Source: Bin80 sp965208025 (GTDB taxonomy: Bacteria; Bacteroidota; Rhodothermia; Rhodothermales; Bin80). From it: a DNA stretch of 64,000 nt. The translations under genes were made by a program, and so were the position numbers. The stretch covers positions 3,534,001 through 3,598,000 of the forward strand of contig OZ242302.1 of assembly GCA_965208025.1 (NCBI GenBank), in the 5' to 3' direction. Below the pieces are notes generated by a model, which was given only the letters and a program-made list of their open reading frames with translations, was not told where the DNA came from and searched no databases. Positions 16,349 to 25,930 of this stretch are shown piece by piece. How positions within the stretch are numbered: position 1 is the stretch's first letter; each line of letters begins with the position of its first letter.

Positions 16349-19300
16349 CTAACATTCAGGGGACAGAAATACATCCACTCGATCAATGGCCCCCGTGCGT
16401 CCAAACAGAGCAGTACTTTCCTCTGGGGAGAGCATTAAGTCAGGTCGCTCCGCAGAAATCTCTCCAGTGATCTTGAGATGAGGGGTTTCGGCGCGATGAT
16501 ATACGAAGAGTACTTGACAGTAGGTGAAGGCAAGAGAGCCAATCTTCAAGCGAAGCGACAACTCCCGACCATCCAGATGAACCCATCTGAATTCTCCATC
16601 CTTCGGACAAAATTCAGACGTCCGAAGCAGTGCTGGCTGGATGCGTAGAACTCCATTCATGATCCGAAGGCCGAGTTCTCCCCAACGGCAAATGATGTCC
16701 TCTTTGACTTGACCAGTGAGTCCAGGTTGGTGAGCACCGCCCCAACTCGGGGTATGCGAATAAGCATCTTGAGGGAATGCTCCATATTTTGAAGGGGATT
16801 GGGCAGCTCCCAAACTATTCCGAATATCATAGTAATGGCGGGCAAGCGCCTTCACAGAACTCATATCTGCCTTCGTATCTACGGCTTTCCAAAATGCACT
16901 CTGTACAGCTAGTAACAATTTAGATACGATATGCCAGTAGATGCAGCCAAGCCCTTCATATTTATAGAATCGTCCTGATCGTCCAGTGAATGAAGCATGA
17001 CGAAATGTTTTTTCATATAATGCAATTACCTGAGATCGGTCCTGTTGAACCAGTTTATTTCCCTCATTCGTCAAAGTGTCAAGCAATTCTTCCAGTTTTT
17101 CTGTATTTACAAGATCTGGATTGAAATAATACGTCCCGTCCGCTCCTCTGGCAAGTAAGCGATGGTCACCTCGTTTGATCAGTCTTCGAACGAATGAAAG
17201 TCGAACGACATCATTGGGTGCAATCTGATTACGTTGGCTGAATCGGGGTTGGGATTTATTGGGATAGAGTAGATAGCCTTCCAACTGATGACTATATAGA
17301 GGACTATCTCGGAGTGCATTCAGTAGGGAGAGGGCATCCTGTGTATCAAGATGACCAGAACCAAGGGCTGCCACCTGTCCCTCCAACATCAACTGCAAGG
17401 GTTCAACGTCCATGGATTGATCCGAGCGGGGATGAAGAATCGTATAGCTGTGGACGAGCCGATCCTCTCTGTGGGATTCAACAAGAGTGGGTTGGATCGC
17501 TTGACATGCCAAGGCACAGAATTCCGCTAACTGATGAGCATCCAGTGAGATGAACTCATTCTGGAGTCCATGATTATTCAGTTGGGATCGATACGTGCTA
17601 GCCGCCTGTCCTAATTCGATCATGATCTCAAATCGTTCGGATGCGCTGGAAACACGGGGGCAGTTGCGCAGGGCCGGTTTGATCTCATCCATCCATGAGG
17701 AGATCTCAACGGAGATCGGAAAGGTGCAGGTCAAATCCAATTCAAACAGTTGTTGCACGAACCGTAGGTAGTGACGCAAATGGAAGAGAGTGACCAGAGA
17801 GCAACCCCAACCGGCCAATGCATTATTGGCGTCGTTCCATTCGGGTCGCTGTGTGTTCAGCCAGATGCCAGCCCCAGGAATCATGGCACATAATTTGGCC
17901 AATGCAGGAACGAGTAGTTTTTCTGCGAGGGTAACCAAAATGGGCTCACCAGTAGGTGTCATGAGCAGTCGACCATCCCCGCCAATTTTCTCTACCTGTG
18001 CAAGAATTCTATCATGGAGATCCCAATCAAACGCAACTGAATGTTTGGGATCATCCAGAATCTGCTCGAATTCAGCAAGCCTATAAGGGATTTGCACATA
18101 CGTAAAGATAGAGAGTCCCATCAACTGGGGGAGCTTTTCTGGATCATGGGAATGAGTCCACTCGAGGAGGCAGAGGAGATATGTGATTTGGTGATCCCCC
18201 CAATATCCAATGGATGCCCAAGGATCGGATTCATCGGGTATCTCCCAATCCACGCCAGTTCGTTCAATCCTGTAGGGATTATATCCATCCGCACTGGATG
18301 CATTCAGAAATGTGGTCAGCATTGCTGGATACAGGTGGGGAAAGGAACGTCCGAGAGCTTCCCAATTTTGGAATAAATCACGCCAGTTTCCAGAATAGTC
18401 AAGTAGGATATCTCCATGATCCGAATGGGTGCGAATCTGGAACACATTCCAGGGGCGGCTTGGATCCCCATGACGCCTACTGTATGCCAGTGGAAGGTAT
18501 TCAGTAATCAAACGGTGCAATTGGGGATTCTCGGGGGCAGGGATTTGCGTTAGATCAATGGAATCAGGAAGTGACTGCAAGAAAGGGGAAGAACTCAGTG
18601 GACGGTTACGTTCGTGAATAAATCGGATGAGATCATTCTTGTCGGCGATGTATCCCCGAGGAGGGATGCCTCCCCGCATACCATTGAAGAGTGTATTACT
18701 GTAGTGGCGAAGGTCATGCGTGGGCTGCGAAGTTTTTTGCAACCCATCTGCCCCTGCAATGAGTTTACGCAGGTCAACCGTATCTTTTTTCTCCTGTAAG
18801 CGCAGTTGGCGAATCAATGCGGATGAATTCTCAAGAGCTGTATGTAAAGCTGTCAGATCCCCCACATGCTGATCAATGTCCGCAATCAGGTCCCACGAAA
18901 CTGCACGGTCTTTAGTAAGACGAAAGCTTCGTTCAACGAGATAGGCACCTCGCTGGCCAACAATTGAATGTTCCGTACTCGGCGACTGCATGGCTCGGTA
19001 TGCGTCCAGTTGTCTGGTAGATAATAGGATTGCATGAGGACGCGAACCATTCTGCCAGACCAATGTGGCTCGTAATGCTTCTTCTGGAACGGGATGATCC
19101 ACAATCAGCGAACTCAATGAAAATACACCAACCTGTTTTTCCAACTCATTTACTTTGTAAGCATCCACCAAGGTACTACGGGAGCGCAGCAGTTCTGAAC
19201 TCACACCAGAGGGGAGGATATTGGTGACTCCGTCCAAGATTTGGATGAGCATTGGGTATCGCCAAACACTTTCCAGACGCGAACGACGAACAAAGCCAAA

Positions 19301-19819
19301 CTCATTGACGCATTGCCAGCTATAGGAAAAAAGGAGACTGAGATCCCGATTGAATTCTTCAAACAGCAACTTATTGCCAGTCGAATTTTTGTATAGATTG
19401 CGTTCTATACGGTACAGTCCCCGATACCTGCTACTAAACGGTTCCCAGAGTAGGGTTTGATTTGATCGGGCAATACGTACGACGGTCTTACTCCCCGTGT
19501 GATGTGCTGCTTCGTGAAGCTTGTCATCCGTGACATATGGGAAGAGCGCATGCTCAGCGTTGTGTCGACCGCATGTTAATGCACCCGTACTGGAAATAAA
19601 AAACCAGTGATTCCCCACACTGGCTAATGCGATCAGGAAAGGGGGAAGCTGGTCGTAATTAGAAATCCGGTACCACGACTCGCCATAGCGTTCAACGAGT
19701 TGACCCGCGCATCGGCTATGGCTTGGGTACAACCTGCTATGTCCAACGTACAGGCTTTGAACGTCTTTACTCGGTGACGAGGAACGGGATGTTGGCGTGC
19801 GCTGCACTTCCTTGGCCAT
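16349..19819 (-). CDS. Giant GH94-like (alpha/alpha)6-barrel protein, putative glycoside phosphorylase
   Basis: This is a protein of about 1156 aa with no signal peptide, so probably cytosolic. The segment PEWNDANNALAGWG near residue 660 resembles the DWND region that holds the catalytic acid in GH94 cellobiose/chitobiose phosphorylases, but with Glu in place of the first Asp. WGDHQITYLL and WGGAHQPGLTGQVKE are further barrel-like motifs. Large phosphorylases of comparable size exist in families such as GH149 and GH161, which act on beta-1,3-glucans; I cannot assign one. The ATGs at 19819 and 19867 both overlap the upstream glycosidase gene, by 53 or 101 bases, and I see no later good start. 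The context of secreted glycosidase plus sugar porter supports intracellular processing of an imported oligosaccharide. Family membership is probable, activity unproven. Confidence 0.5.
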   Translation of the reverse strand: MAKEVQRTPTSRSSSPSKDVQSLYVGHSRLYPSHSRCAGQLVERYGESWYRISNYDQLPPFLIALASVGNHWFFISSTGALTCGRHNAEHALFPYVTDDKLHEAAHHTGSKTVVRIARSNQTLLWEPFSSRYRGLYRIERNLYKNSTGNKLLFEEFNRDLSLLFSYSWQCVNEFGFVRRSRLESVWRYPMLIQILDGVTNILPSGVSSELLRSRSTLVDAYKVNELEKQVGVFSLSSLIVDHPVPEEALRATLVWQNGSRPHAILLSTRQLDAYRAMQSPSTEHSIVGQRGAYLVERSFRLTKDRAVSWDLIADIDQHVGDLTALHTALENSSALIRQLRLQEKKDTVDLRKLIAGADGLQKTSQPTHDLRHYSNTLFNGMRGGIPPRGYIADKNDLIRFIHERNRPLSSSPFLQSLPDSIDLTQIPAPENPQLHRLITEYLPLAYSRRHGDPSRPWNVFQIRTHSDHGDILLDYSGNWRDLFQNWEALGRSFPHLYPAMLTTFLNASSADGYNPYRIERTGVDWEIPDESDPWASIGYWGDHQITYLLCLLEWTHSHDPEKLPQLMGLSIFTYVQIPYRLAEFEQILDDPKHSVAFDWDLHDRILAQVEKIGGDGRLLMTPTGEPILVTLAEKLLVPALAKLCAMIPGAGIWLNTQRPEWNDANNALAGWGCSLVTLFHLRHYLRFVQQLFELDLTCTFPISVEISSWMDEIKPALRNCPRVSSASERFEIMIELGQAASTYRSQLNNHGLQNEFISLDAHQLAEFCALACQAIQPTLVESHREDRLVHSYTILHPRSDQSMDVEPLQLMLEGQVAALGSGHLDTQDALSLLNALRDSPLYSHQLEGYLLYPNKSQPRFSQRNQIAPNDVVRLSFVRRLIKRGDHRLLARGADGTYYFNPDLVNTEKLEELLDTLTNEGNKLVQQDRSQVIALYEKTFRHASFTGRSGRFYKYEGLGCIYWHIVSKLLLAVQSAFWKAVDTKADMSSVKALARHYYDIRNSLGAAQSPSKYGAFPQDAYSHTPSWGGAHQPGLTGQVKEDIICRWGELGLRIMNGVLRIQPALLRTSEFCPKDGEFRWVHLDGRELSLRLKIGSLAFTYCQVLFVYHRAETPHLKITGEISAERPDLMLSPEESTALFGRTGAIDRVDVFLSPEC

Positions 19820-21089
19820 CAGTAATGTGAACGAAGAGGCGATAGGCGCCTGATTTGGAAGGTGCATTCAAACTTACCTGTCCGTCGTCTAACATGGAGA
19901 ACAGGTCGGGGACCAGCGGAGGTGCATCTTCATCATCTCCACCATGACCGACCTCGGTAGGTTCGGGCCGTACACTCCAGTAATAAGTCAGTGAATCTCC
20001 CTCGGCATCTGTGACCACGACGGTACTGTGGGTTTCGGTGCCTGAGGGGAATTCAATATTGTCTTGGGCCTCCAAACCGTTCAGCGTGAAGGAGTCAATT
20101 TTTGGTGCCAGATTTGAGGGCCAAGAGCCAGTCCATTTATATTCCATCACATCAACGGCAGCAGTCTTTTCTCCATCTGGCATAAACATCCCATACCATG
20201 TCGCCGTCCGTTCCTGTTTTTGCCCCCACAGAAACACATACGAGCCAACACACTGAACGGTGTCGGAGGCAATTGCAATTTCGTGCCGGCGGTCATACCA
20301 GTCCGCTTTGACCGTGGAGTTATTTTCGATCGGTGCTCCCCAGGAGGTTTTCGGCACTTCCCAATGCCCCGTTGCGCCCCATTCGGTGACGACATAAGGA
20401 CCATCCCAATCCGATTCCTTCAAGTAGCGAGGCAGATTGACAATATCCGCATACATCTGGATCCCGAGTAGATCCAGATCAGGTGCTCGGGTTTTAATTT
20501 GCTGGATCAGATCAGGATGAATACCAGCCAACATGGTCAGCGTTGGGTGATTCCCATCAACTTCATGAATCATTTTCGAAATCTCATTCACTGCATTCCA
20601 TACCAGTGGATTCGAGGCACCAAGGTTGAGTTCATTTCCGATTCCCCACATCAGAAGAGCGGGATGATCTTTGTAGAGGAGCACTTCCTCCCGAACTCGT
20701 GCAAGTTGTTCGGCAACCGCAGCAGAATCACTGTAATCAAAGTTAAAGATCCCCCGTCCACTTCCTGATCGTTCGCGGGCAATTTCAATTCCCATGGTCA
20801 CCATCAATCCGTTGGCATGAGCTTGATCTAAAATTTCCATGCCCGTATCCCTGCCATTGTCGGTACGCCATGTTCGGAATGAATTGGCTCCGTGCGCGGC
20901 TAATTTTTCAATATCTCCAAACTCAAGTCCCGCTCCCTGAATATAGAATGGGAGACCATCTTTGAAAAGTTGAAATTTTCCGTCCACCTGACGTATTTCA
21001 ACCTTGGAAGGTTCATGGACCGTCTGAGAGCCAGGGGAAAACGGGAAAAGAAGTAGAGTCAGCAGGAATAGAATTGATTGATGGGGCAT
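19767..21089 (-). CDS. Secreted GH2/GH5-like TIM-barrel glycoside hydrolase
   Basis: The 440-aa protein begins with a signal peptide (hydrophobic residues 5-20) and continues with a TIM-barrel related to GH2 C-terminal domains. The likely acid/base is Glu153 in WGIGNELN, and the likely nucleophile is Glu236 in VVTEWGA, the usual GH-A clan arrangement. After about residue 345 a beta-rich C-terminal part follows, possibly Ig-like. It is exported and should cleave an extracellular or periplasmic glycan. It precedes the GH94-like gene with overlap and follows the MFS sugar porter by 18 bases, forming a three-gene sugar-use unit. The substrate is not readable from sequence. Confidence 0.75.
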   Translation of the reverse strand: MPHQSILFLLTLLLFPFSPGSQTVHEPSKVEIRQVDGKFQLFKDGLPFYIQGAGLEFGDIEKLAAHGANSFRTWRTDNGRDTGMEILDQAHANGLMVTMGIEIARERSGSGRGIFNFDYSDSAAVAEQLARVREEVLLYKDHPALLMWGIGNELNLGASNPLVWNAVNEISKMIHEVDGNHPTLTMLAGIHPDLIQQIKTRAPDLDLLGIQMYADIVNLPRYLKESDWDGPYVVTEWGATGHWEVPKTSWGAPIENNSTVKADWYDRRHEIAIASDTVQCVGSYVFLWGQKQERTATWYGMFMPDGEKTAAVDVMEYKWTGSWPSNLAPKIDSFTLNGLEAQDNIEFPSGTETHSTVVVTDAEGDSLTYYWSVRPEPTEVGHGGDDEDAPPLVPDLFSMLDDGQVSLNAPSKSGAYRLFVHITDGQGSAAHANIPFLVTE

Positions 21090-21107
21090 TCTTCTGTTAT
21101 TTTGAAG

Positions 21108-22670
21108 TTATACGTCCGGTTCTCCAGAAAGTAGAGATTCCAATGATTCAAGTGAGCGTCCTTTCGTTTCAGGAAGGACAACGATCACGAAGATGAGACC
21201 AAATGCAGCCATAATCCCATAGAGAAGGAACGTTGTTCCGCTGCCCAGATTTGCGAGTTCCCATGGGAAGATCAACTGAACTGAAAAGCTAACGGCAGAG
21301 TTGATGAGCCCTACAAATGAGATCGCAAGTGCACGTACGCGATTGGGGAAAAGTTCGGAGAAGAGAACCCACATTACAGGCCCCAAGGAGATGGCAAATG
21401 AAGCAACAAACCCAAGAATTCCAGTCAGAATCAGAAATGGATTCATACTGATGGCGGCGGCAATTAGATCTGATTCATATTGCCGTGCTACGGAGGCTCC
21501 CAGCACAGTTTGTAAAGCATCCTTGAAGTCAACATCTGAACTGAATGGTACATTGAGTAGAGGTTGCAAGGACTGTTGATTGATGCCCTCAGGCAGAAGT
21601 GCATCTGCGGGAAGCATGTAAGTGGCACTGAAGAACCCATAGGCTAGTACGGCCATGGCAATCGTCACGCCAGAGAGTCCCAAAATAAGGAGAGGCTTTC
21701 TTCCCAATCGGTCAATTAAAGCAATGGCTACGACGGTAAAAACCAGATTCACGAGTCCCACCAGAATTGCTTGAACAAAAGAGGCATTCGTCCCAATTCC
21801 AGACTGCTCAAAGATCATCGGAGCATAGAAGAATACCGCGTTAATTCCAGTAATTTGTTGAACGACGGCAATGACGATTCCGATGATCAGTGCGAGTTTC
21901 AGGGCGGGGGCAAATAGGGCAGCAAACCCGACTTTATCCTTTGTAGCGTCAGCATCAAGACTCGTCTGAACTTCTTTAAGATCCCTCTCCGCCTCATCAG
22001 CTCCGCTGGCCCTTTTCATGATCTCTAAGCCCTCGGAGATACGCCCTTTCATCACGAGCCAGCGGGGACTTTCGGGTACAGCAAAGAGTGCGAAGAAATA
22101 GAGGACTGCCGGGAGCGTTTCCAATCCAAGCATCCAGCGCCAGTTATGGGAGCCGAATTTTAATGCTTCCGCCCAGTTCGCTGAGGAATCACCTAATTGC
22201 AAGATGACATAATTTGTAAAAAAAGCTACCGATATTCCGAGGACAATATTGAGTTGGTTAAAGGATACCATCCGTCCACGGAGTTGGGGTGGTGAGATCT
22301 CGGCGATGTACATCGGTGCGATGATGAGGGAGGCGCCTACTCCCAGCCCTCCGATCATCCGAGCGATCACAAGAAGCACATAAGAGGGGGCAAGGGCAGA
22401 TCCGACCGCCGAAATGGCATACAAGATTGCAGCCCAATACAAGACACTGCGCCGGCCAATGCGATTGCTCAGGGGGCCAGCAGCCAGCATTGCCAATGTT
22501 GAACTCAATGTCAGGGAACTGACGGCCCACCCCAGTTGCAGATCAGAGAGATCAAACTCAATTTCAATAAAGCCGACAACCCCCGAGATGACGGAGGCAT
22601 CAAAGCCCATCAGGAATCCTCCCAATGCGACAATGAGGGCAGTTCGTGCGACGTAAAGACGTTGATTCAT
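21108..22670 (-). CDS. MFS sugar porter
   Basis: This 520-aa major facilitator belongs to the sugar porter family. Twelve hydrophobic segments are present, together with the family signatures PESPRWLV near residue 200, DRLGRKPLL after TM8, and PETKGRSLESLE at the C-terminus. An insertion of about 60 residues between TM9 and TM10 is longer than in XylE-type proteins. It is the first gene of the unit with the secreted glycosidase and GH94-like protein, so it probably imports the released sugar or short oligosaccharide, most likely by proton symport. Confidence 0.9.
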   Translation of the reverse strand: MNQRLYVARTALIVALGGFLMGFDASVISGVVGFIEIEFDLSDLQLGWAVSSLTLSSTLAMLAAGPLSNRIGRRSVLYWAAILYAISAVGSALAPSYVLLVIARMIGGLGVGASLIIAPMYIAEISPPQLRGRMVSFNQLNIVLGISVAFFTNYVILQLGDSSANWAEALKFGSHNWRWMLGLETLPAVLYFFALFAVPESPRWLVMKGRISEGLEIMKRASGADEAERDLKEVQTSLDADATKDKVGFAALFAPALKLALIIGIVIAVVQQITGINAVFFYAPMIFEQSGIGTNASFVQAILVGLVNLVFTVVAIALIDRLGRKPLLILGLSGVTIAMAVLAYGFFSATYMLPADALLPEGINQQSLQPLLNVPFSSDVDFKDALQTVLGASVARQYESDLIAAAISMNPFLILTGILGFVASFAISLGPVMWVLFSELFPNRVRALAISFVGLINSAVSFSVQLIFPWELANLGSGTTFLLYGIMAAFGLIFVIVVLPETKGRSLESLESLLSGEPDV

Positions 22671-22755
22671 GGTTCGGTGTCTCCAGACAAATTGAGATCA
22701 ATTATAACTTCAAACCACAAACGTACGAATTAGCGAACAAATATCCATAAAATAT

Positions 22756-23913
22756 TCACAATTCACGGACCAAATTCAGCCATAAGTCACGAACAGATTC
22801 CGGGCTAAATGCGGTTTCAAAGCGTTTCCGTGCAGCTACTGAACTTTGCAGCCATGTTTTTTTATCACTGAGAGACACCAGGGCTTCTGCGATTGCTCTG
22901 GGCTCGAGTCTTGGTACGAGGAAGGCTCCTTGCTGACTTCCAACCAAAAATTCAAGCGTCGGTCGTTTCGTAATGACAACAGGAGTTGCTGCACTAAGGG
23001 CCTCCATGATTGCCAGAGGTTGTGCTTCAGCAAGAATGCTAGGGAGAGCAAATACATGAGCCATTCGGTGAAGTTCTGCAACGGTACTTCGGTCATTGAT
23101 TGGCCCATGAACGGTGACGGATTGCTTCAGTCCCAACTCATGAACTCTTCGGTGAAAAAGTTCTTCATCCTTGGCATGATTCCATCGACCTGCGAAGTGA
23201 GCGTCAATATTTAGCCCAAGATTATTCGCCATGGCAATACCTTCAAGAAGATCATAACAGCCCTTTTCTCTCATCATATGGCTAAGAAAAAGCACTTTGA
23301 GTACTTTTGAGGTGACAAAGAGGCGTCGTTTAAGGGCCACCTCCTCTTCGGAGGCCATGGGCTGAACATAGTTGGGAATGATGTGGAGTTTACCATCCGG
23401 GATTTGATCTACGACTTGGTTCGCCAATTCCTTACTCAAGACCACAATACCAGACATGCGATCAATGAGGCGGTCAATGGTGGATCGGGTTGCCCAATCT
23501 TCAAATAGTTGCGCAAAAATTCCCCAGTGGACTACCGCAATGATTGGCTGATTGGGTTGCAGACACGGGAGTATTGCCAATAGATCACGCCAGTGACCTA
23601 AGCGCTGACTGGAAATATTAGTCCATAGAACTGGATTTCCATCCGAGAGTCTCCGTTTCAATTTAGGCATCAATCTTAAATAATGACCAGCGGTACTTAG
23701 AGTGCCAGTTAGCCCTGTGGGCAGGAGCGCCCGATTGGGGAGTGTCATATTGAACCGCCGAACATCAAAATCTCGTTGAAGTAGGTCTGCGAGGCTCAGT
23801 GTTGCAAGGCTCTGACCGTCAATGGGAGGGGGAAAGCGCCCGACAATATGGATGGTATCTGTTTGGTTTAAATTTGGGGAGGGAGTAGGCATGAAGGGAA
23901 AGTGGGCGTGCAA
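22756..23913 (-). CDS. Family 4-type glycosyltransferase
   Basis: The 385-aa protein has the GT-B organisation of GT4 retaining glycosyltransferases. IHIVGRFPPPIDGQS near residue 22 forms the N-terminal loop, and the C-terminal half contains VLFLSHMMREKGCYDLL and the nucleotide-sugar region ALPSILAEAQPLAIMEA with its EX7E-like spacing. No signal peptide is seen, so it acts on the cytoplasmic face of the membrane. An ATG at codon 8 is an alternative start. It is 85 bases upstream of the MFS gene on the same strand. Donor and acceptor are unknown; surface glycan synthesis is likely. Confidence 0.85.
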   Translation of the reverse strand: MHAHFPFMPTPSPNLNQTDTIHIVGRFPPPIDGQSLATLSLADLLQRDFDVRRFNMTLPNRALLPTGLTGTLSTAGHYLRLMPKLKRRLSDGNPVLWTNISSQRLGHWRDLLAILPCLQPNQPIIAVVHWGIFAQLFEDWATRSTIDRLIDRMSGIVVLSKELANQVVDQIPDGKLHIIPNYVQPMASEEEVALKRRLFVTSKVLKVLFLSHMMREKGCYDLLEGIAMANNLGLNIDAHFAGRWNHAKDEELFHRRVHELGLKQSVTVHGPINDRSTVAELHRMAHVFALPSILAEAQPLAIMEALSAATPVVITKRPTLEFLVGSQQGAFLVPRLEPRAIAEALVSLSDKKTWLQSSVAARKRFETAFSPESVRDLWLNLVREL

Positions 23914-24165
23914 CTATTGTTCAGATCCAATCAATCCTTACAGGATGGATCGGGGGTAGGGGACAGGATTGGTTCCAATGATGAGTCTATGTCATCAGTT
24001 GTCAATGATGGAAGCATCATCCAAGGGAAGATAGCATAGAAGCAAGATCAATTCTCGAGGACTTAATAGCACTCTGGTTACATGGCAATTCTGAAACCCG
24101 TTGAATTATAAATCAGTCTGATTGTTTATATTAAAATTCTTATTCAAGAAAAATAGAAGCCTACC

Positions 24166-25008
24166 ATGCGCACATCCAGACGCCAATTTTTAAGCCGTCC
24201 ATTGAGTGGACTCATTGACGCAGTTCCTCGGGAACCCAAAAACCTTCGGTTTGGACTCGTCACCTATCTCTGGGGTAGGGACTGGAATCTTTCAACGCTC
24301 ATTCAAAACTGCCAGCAGGCTGGGGTTGAGGGGGTAGAATTGAGAACCCAGCACGCACATGGAGTTGAGGTAAGCCTCTCCAAATCTGAACGTGCAGTTG
24401 TGAAACGCCAGTTTTTAGATAGTGATGTAGTTTCCGTGGGATTAGGAATGAACTGGGCCTTTCACTATCAAGATGCAGCACGGCTTGCCCATGAAATTAG
24501 TCAGGCAAAAGCCTCGATCATTCTATCCCACGATATTGGGGCAAGCGGGGTCAAAGTCAAGCCAGATGCGCTGCCCGAAGGAGTGTCTGATGAACACACG
24601 ATTGCACAGATTAGCCGTGCATTGCGTACGCTTGGACATTTTGCCGAAGACTATGGGCAGGTCATTCGCCTGGAAGTTCACGGACGACGAACATCCGAAT
24701 TGCCAGTCATCCGCCAGATCATGGATGCTGCAAATCATCCCCTCGTCCGGGTGTGTTGGAATTGTAATGAAGAAGATCTGTATCCGCCAGGGTTAGCGCA
24801 TAACTTTGGGTTGGTCCGTGAGTACTTTGGGGATACCGTTCACGTTCGTGAATTGGATGGAGAGGGGTATCCGTATCAAGAATTATTTGAATTATTTGCG
24901 GAATCCAATTATGCAGGCTGGATCATGTTGGAGGCCAGAACGGATCCTCCTGATCGAGTGGCTTCCCTCCGCCACCAGCGTTCACTGTTTGATGCACTGG
25001 TCACATGA
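24166..25008 (+). CDS. Sugar phosphate isomerase/epimerase-like TIM-barrel protein
   Basis: The 280-aa protein belongs to the xylose isomerase-like TIM-barrel superfamily. Barrel features include FGLVTYLWG, GVEGVELRTQHAHG and the metal-binding-type strands IRLEVHGR and GWIMLEAR. The N-terminus reads TSRRQFLSR, a twin-arginine-like motif, but the following hydrophobic stretch is too weak for a confident Tat signal, so it may be an eroded signal or the protein may be cytosolic. It stands alone on the plus strand with an AT-rich 252-base leader. Proteins of this family in Bacteroidota often sit in 3-keto-sugar pathways; that role here is inference. Confidence 0.75.
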   Translation: MRTSRRQFLSRPLSGLIDAVPREPKNLRFGLVTYLWGRDWNLSTLIQNCQQAGVEGVELRTQHAHGVEVSLSKSERAVVKRQFLDSDVVSVGLGMNWAFHYQDAARLAHEISQAKASIILSHDIGASGVKVKPDALPEGVSDEHTIAQISRALRTLGHFAEDYGQVIRLEVHGRRTSELPVIRQIMDAANHPLVRVCWNCNEEDLYPPGLAHNFGLVREYFGDTVHVRELDGEGYPYQELFELFAESNYAGWIMLEARTDPPDRVASLRHQRSLFDALVT

Positions 25009-25050
25009 TCCGCTCAGAACTGAGCATGTTGGTTCCATTATGGTGATAAC

Positions 25051-25080
25051 AGAATGCCCGCATCAAAGTGCGGGCATTCT
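25051..25080 (-). terminator. Hairpin terminator between ssrA and isomerase gene
   Basis: A perfect 12-bp inverted repeat, AGAATGCCCGCA at 25051-25062 and TGCGGGCATTCT at 25069-25080, is separated by a 6-base loop. It lies immediately downstream of the tmRNA 3' end and 42 bases after the stop of the convergent isomerase-like gene, so it can serve both directions. The following U-tract is poor on either strand. Confidence 0.75.
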
Positions 25081-25084
25081 GGTG

Positions 25085-25450
25085 TGGAGATGCCGGGAAT
25101 TGAACCCGGGTCCGAAAGGTCGAACAGGCAAGCGTCTACATGTGTAGGTCACGCATTCTGTTTCACCGAAGCCCATGGTGAGTGACCAAAACCGGGCAAT
25201 GGTTAGGCTGATTCATACCACAATCCTGCATTCAGCCGGCATTCAGGATAGGGTGCTCACATTTGGCGATGCCTTCGGTGCTACCTGTGAGCGGGCGTGC
25301 ACAGAAGACAGATGGCGGGTTTATGCCGCCATCGCGTACGAGTAATCGTTCGCAGTTACAGGTTTTCTGACGAGATTAACGAGCCCAAGCCAGATCAACT
25401 CGACACGCAACTTGTCGCACGATGCCATTCGTCGAGACCTATTCATCCCC
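25085..25450 (-). ncRNA. ssrA: tmRNA (ssrA)
   Basis: The minus strand encodes a one-piece tmRNA of about 366 nt that rescues stalled ribosomes. The 5' end GGGGATG pairs with 3' CATCTCC to form the acceptor stem, and the T-arm GGTTCAATTCC lies just inside it. The tag frame begins with the resume codon GCG at 25353, after GTAACT, and ends TAA at 25321, encoding ANDYSYAMAA. The discriminator A is followed by CAC, so the CCA end is not encoded and must be added. Pseudoknot-rich sequence fills the 3' half. The 5' end may be off by a base or two. Confidence 0.95.
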
Positions 25451-25930
25451 GTGAAAATTGGTACGCTTGTTGGCAGATAAAGGTTCACTACTTGATATTT
25501 CCAATGTTCGCTGTTTCAGTTTTTGTATGAGATTGCCCAAATATGGGGATTCATCAAAAGTTTCCGCACGATTTTCTGTATAACACTGGAACGGAAAAGA
25601 ATGCTCAGCACAGAACCAAAAATCCCCTCGGCTACTTGACAATTGAGAGCGAGTTGATTGACTCTATGTTCTTTCTCGGGGGCAGACTTCCGTTTGCATC
25701 AGGAAGTAAAGAATCAACATCAGGGAGACCGCAAAAGGGTTAGACCTTTGCTGTTCCACAGAAAATCCGTTTTTGGGGATTGAGATGGATGATGAACAAT
25801 CTCTGTTCGGTGAATGTGTGGATTTTAAACGCGCCAAGTCATTGATCCAATCGTCTGGAAACTCCACTCGTAAAGATTTGGTGGATGGGATGGTATCCCT
25901 ATCAATTGGCGGAGGAATACTGGAAACGAA
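25451..25930. other. Intergenic region upstream of ssrA
   Basis: These 480 bases separate the tmRNA gene from the end of the GT2 gene and must hold the ssrA promoter, although no standard promoter hexamers stand out. Open frames of 60-67 codons occur on both strands, without a convincing start site, recognisable domain or codon pattern. I see no structured RNA or repeat. Confidence 0.5.
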
